DNA of 64,000 nucleotides, taken from contig OX359199.1 in NCBI GenBank assembly GCA_947172415.1, positions 1,762,001 through 1,826,000 on the forward strand. The letters are read 5' to 3'. This document shows positions 63,126 through 64,000 of the stretch, one piece after another. The notes beneath the pieces were generated by a model. That model was not told the origin of the DNA, did not search any database, and saw nothing but the letters and a program-made list of their open reading frames with translations. Numbering within the stretch: position 1 is the stretch's first letter; the number at the start of each line of letters is the position of its first letter. The translations under genes and the position numbers were made by a program. This stretch comes from Chondrosia reniformis. Taxonomy: Eukaryota > Porifera > Demospongiae > Chondrillida > Chondrillidae.

Positions 63126-64000
63126 GTACTGAAACCTCTTACAGTATGTATGTAGGTATATATATAAACTGACCCTGTATATACAGTATGTAGGTACATA
63201 TACAGTACACCCTCTATATACAGTATGTAGGTACATATACAGTACACCCTCTATATACAGTATGTAGGTACATATACAGTACACCCTCTGTATACAGTAT
63301 GTAGGTACATATACAGTACACCCTCTATATACAGTATGTAGGTACATATACAGTACACCCTCTATATACAGTATGTAGGTATACAATGTATATATCTGGG
63401 TATATATTCACATAATGAGGTTGTCATGCAAAGTCACCTAACAGTCTGTCCATTGAGTTCATTATGTCTATACAGTGGGTAACCTCACAAGTTAAAGTTT
63501 ACAGAAATGCCAAGTTTCAGGTCTATCAGGGTCTCACCACTCAATTGTATAAATTCCTTGCTTGACACTCCCTAATTAGAATTAGTAGGTGTAGGTGTAT
63601 ATGTGTACACATAATATACAAATATGGTCACATTGTAATGTGGGTTAGACAGGTATGCTGCTAATGCTATGAATATCATTAGTAACTCAAAGGTCATGCT
63701 ACTTATGGTGGTGGAGTTAAATAGAGGAAGTTAAGCCATAGTAAGTTAGGACCTGATGTCATTGAGTGAGAAACTCCTCCAATAATAGTGAAGTTAACTC
63801 TGTACTCCACCACAATGACAAAAACAACCATAGATGTCAAGAGCACACTTAAATAGTGACAGCTTAACAATATAGTCGACAGCATGGCATGGTAAACCTG
63901 TATAATAGTCACCTGAATAGAGTAGTTGCCTCCAAATTATGATCAGCTCTTAAAATCCCAGCAAAAGTAGTATAATGTACCTATAATGTAGCCACCTCTC
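63126..64000 (+). other. Intron 9 of integrin beta (continues beyond the window)
   Basis: Holds a minisatellite (63178-63383). I see no further beta exon (expected sequence after the ADGK junction) before the window ends. Confidence 0.6.
63178..63383. repeat. 37-bp minisatellite, five and a half copies
   Basis: Unit begins TATATACAGTATGTAGGTAC and ends ACAGTACACCCTC; copies start at 63178, 63215, 63252, 63289, 63326 and 63363. Confidence 0.95.

Noticed and set aside
63036..63386. Repeat protein on the minus strand (TVYRGCTVYVPTYCI units)
   Set aside because: Translation of the 37-bp minisatellite, antisense to a beta exon.

Overview
The window looks like nuclear DNA from an early-branching animal, most likely a sponge (probably a demosponge). 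It is AT-rich, its genes are split into many short exons with GT-AG introns, and repeats and miniature inverted-repeat elements fill the introns. All strong coding signal is animal-specific (integrins). The sponge assignment is an inference from gene structure and style, not from a search.

Layout. Minus strand, read right to left: integrin alpha gene C (56842 to 39750), a PLP-dependent ACC-synthase-like/aminotransferase gene (39419 to 32364), integrin alpha gene B (31748 to 20379) and integrin alpha gene A (19641 to 472). Plus strand: the 5' part of an integrin beta gene (57048 onward, running off the right edge after nine exons). I rebuilt each gene exon by exon. Junction phases agree throughout: A = 27 exons/1099 aa, B = 26 exons/1075 aa, C = 26 exons/1106 aa, PLP gene = 15 exons/444 aa, beta = 9 exons/257 aa (partial).

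Each alpha gene encodes a signal peptide, a seven-bladed FG-GAP propeller without an inserted I domain, a long thigh/calf stalk, one membrane segment and a cytoplasmic tail starting CGFFKR. The beta gene encodes a PSI domain and an I-like domain with complete MIDAS and ADMIDAS ligands. Alpha and beta subunits form obligate heterodimers, and here alpha C and beta start head to head with 205 bp between their ATGs. This suggests a shared promoter for a receptor pair.

Main points of interest: the divergent alpha/beta pair; two very similar patches between alpha B and alpha C (signal-peptide exon; exons 10-11 plus the intron) that look like gene conversion; a perfect 43-bp x 20 tandem repeat whose unit carries a branch-point-like motif, a splice acceptor and the first 20 nt of a PLP-gene exon; a furin-type site only in alpha A; GC-AG introns; and several dispersed repeat families, including Tigger-like MITEs, a tRNA-derived SINE and palindromic elements sharing a GGGTYGAAACG core.
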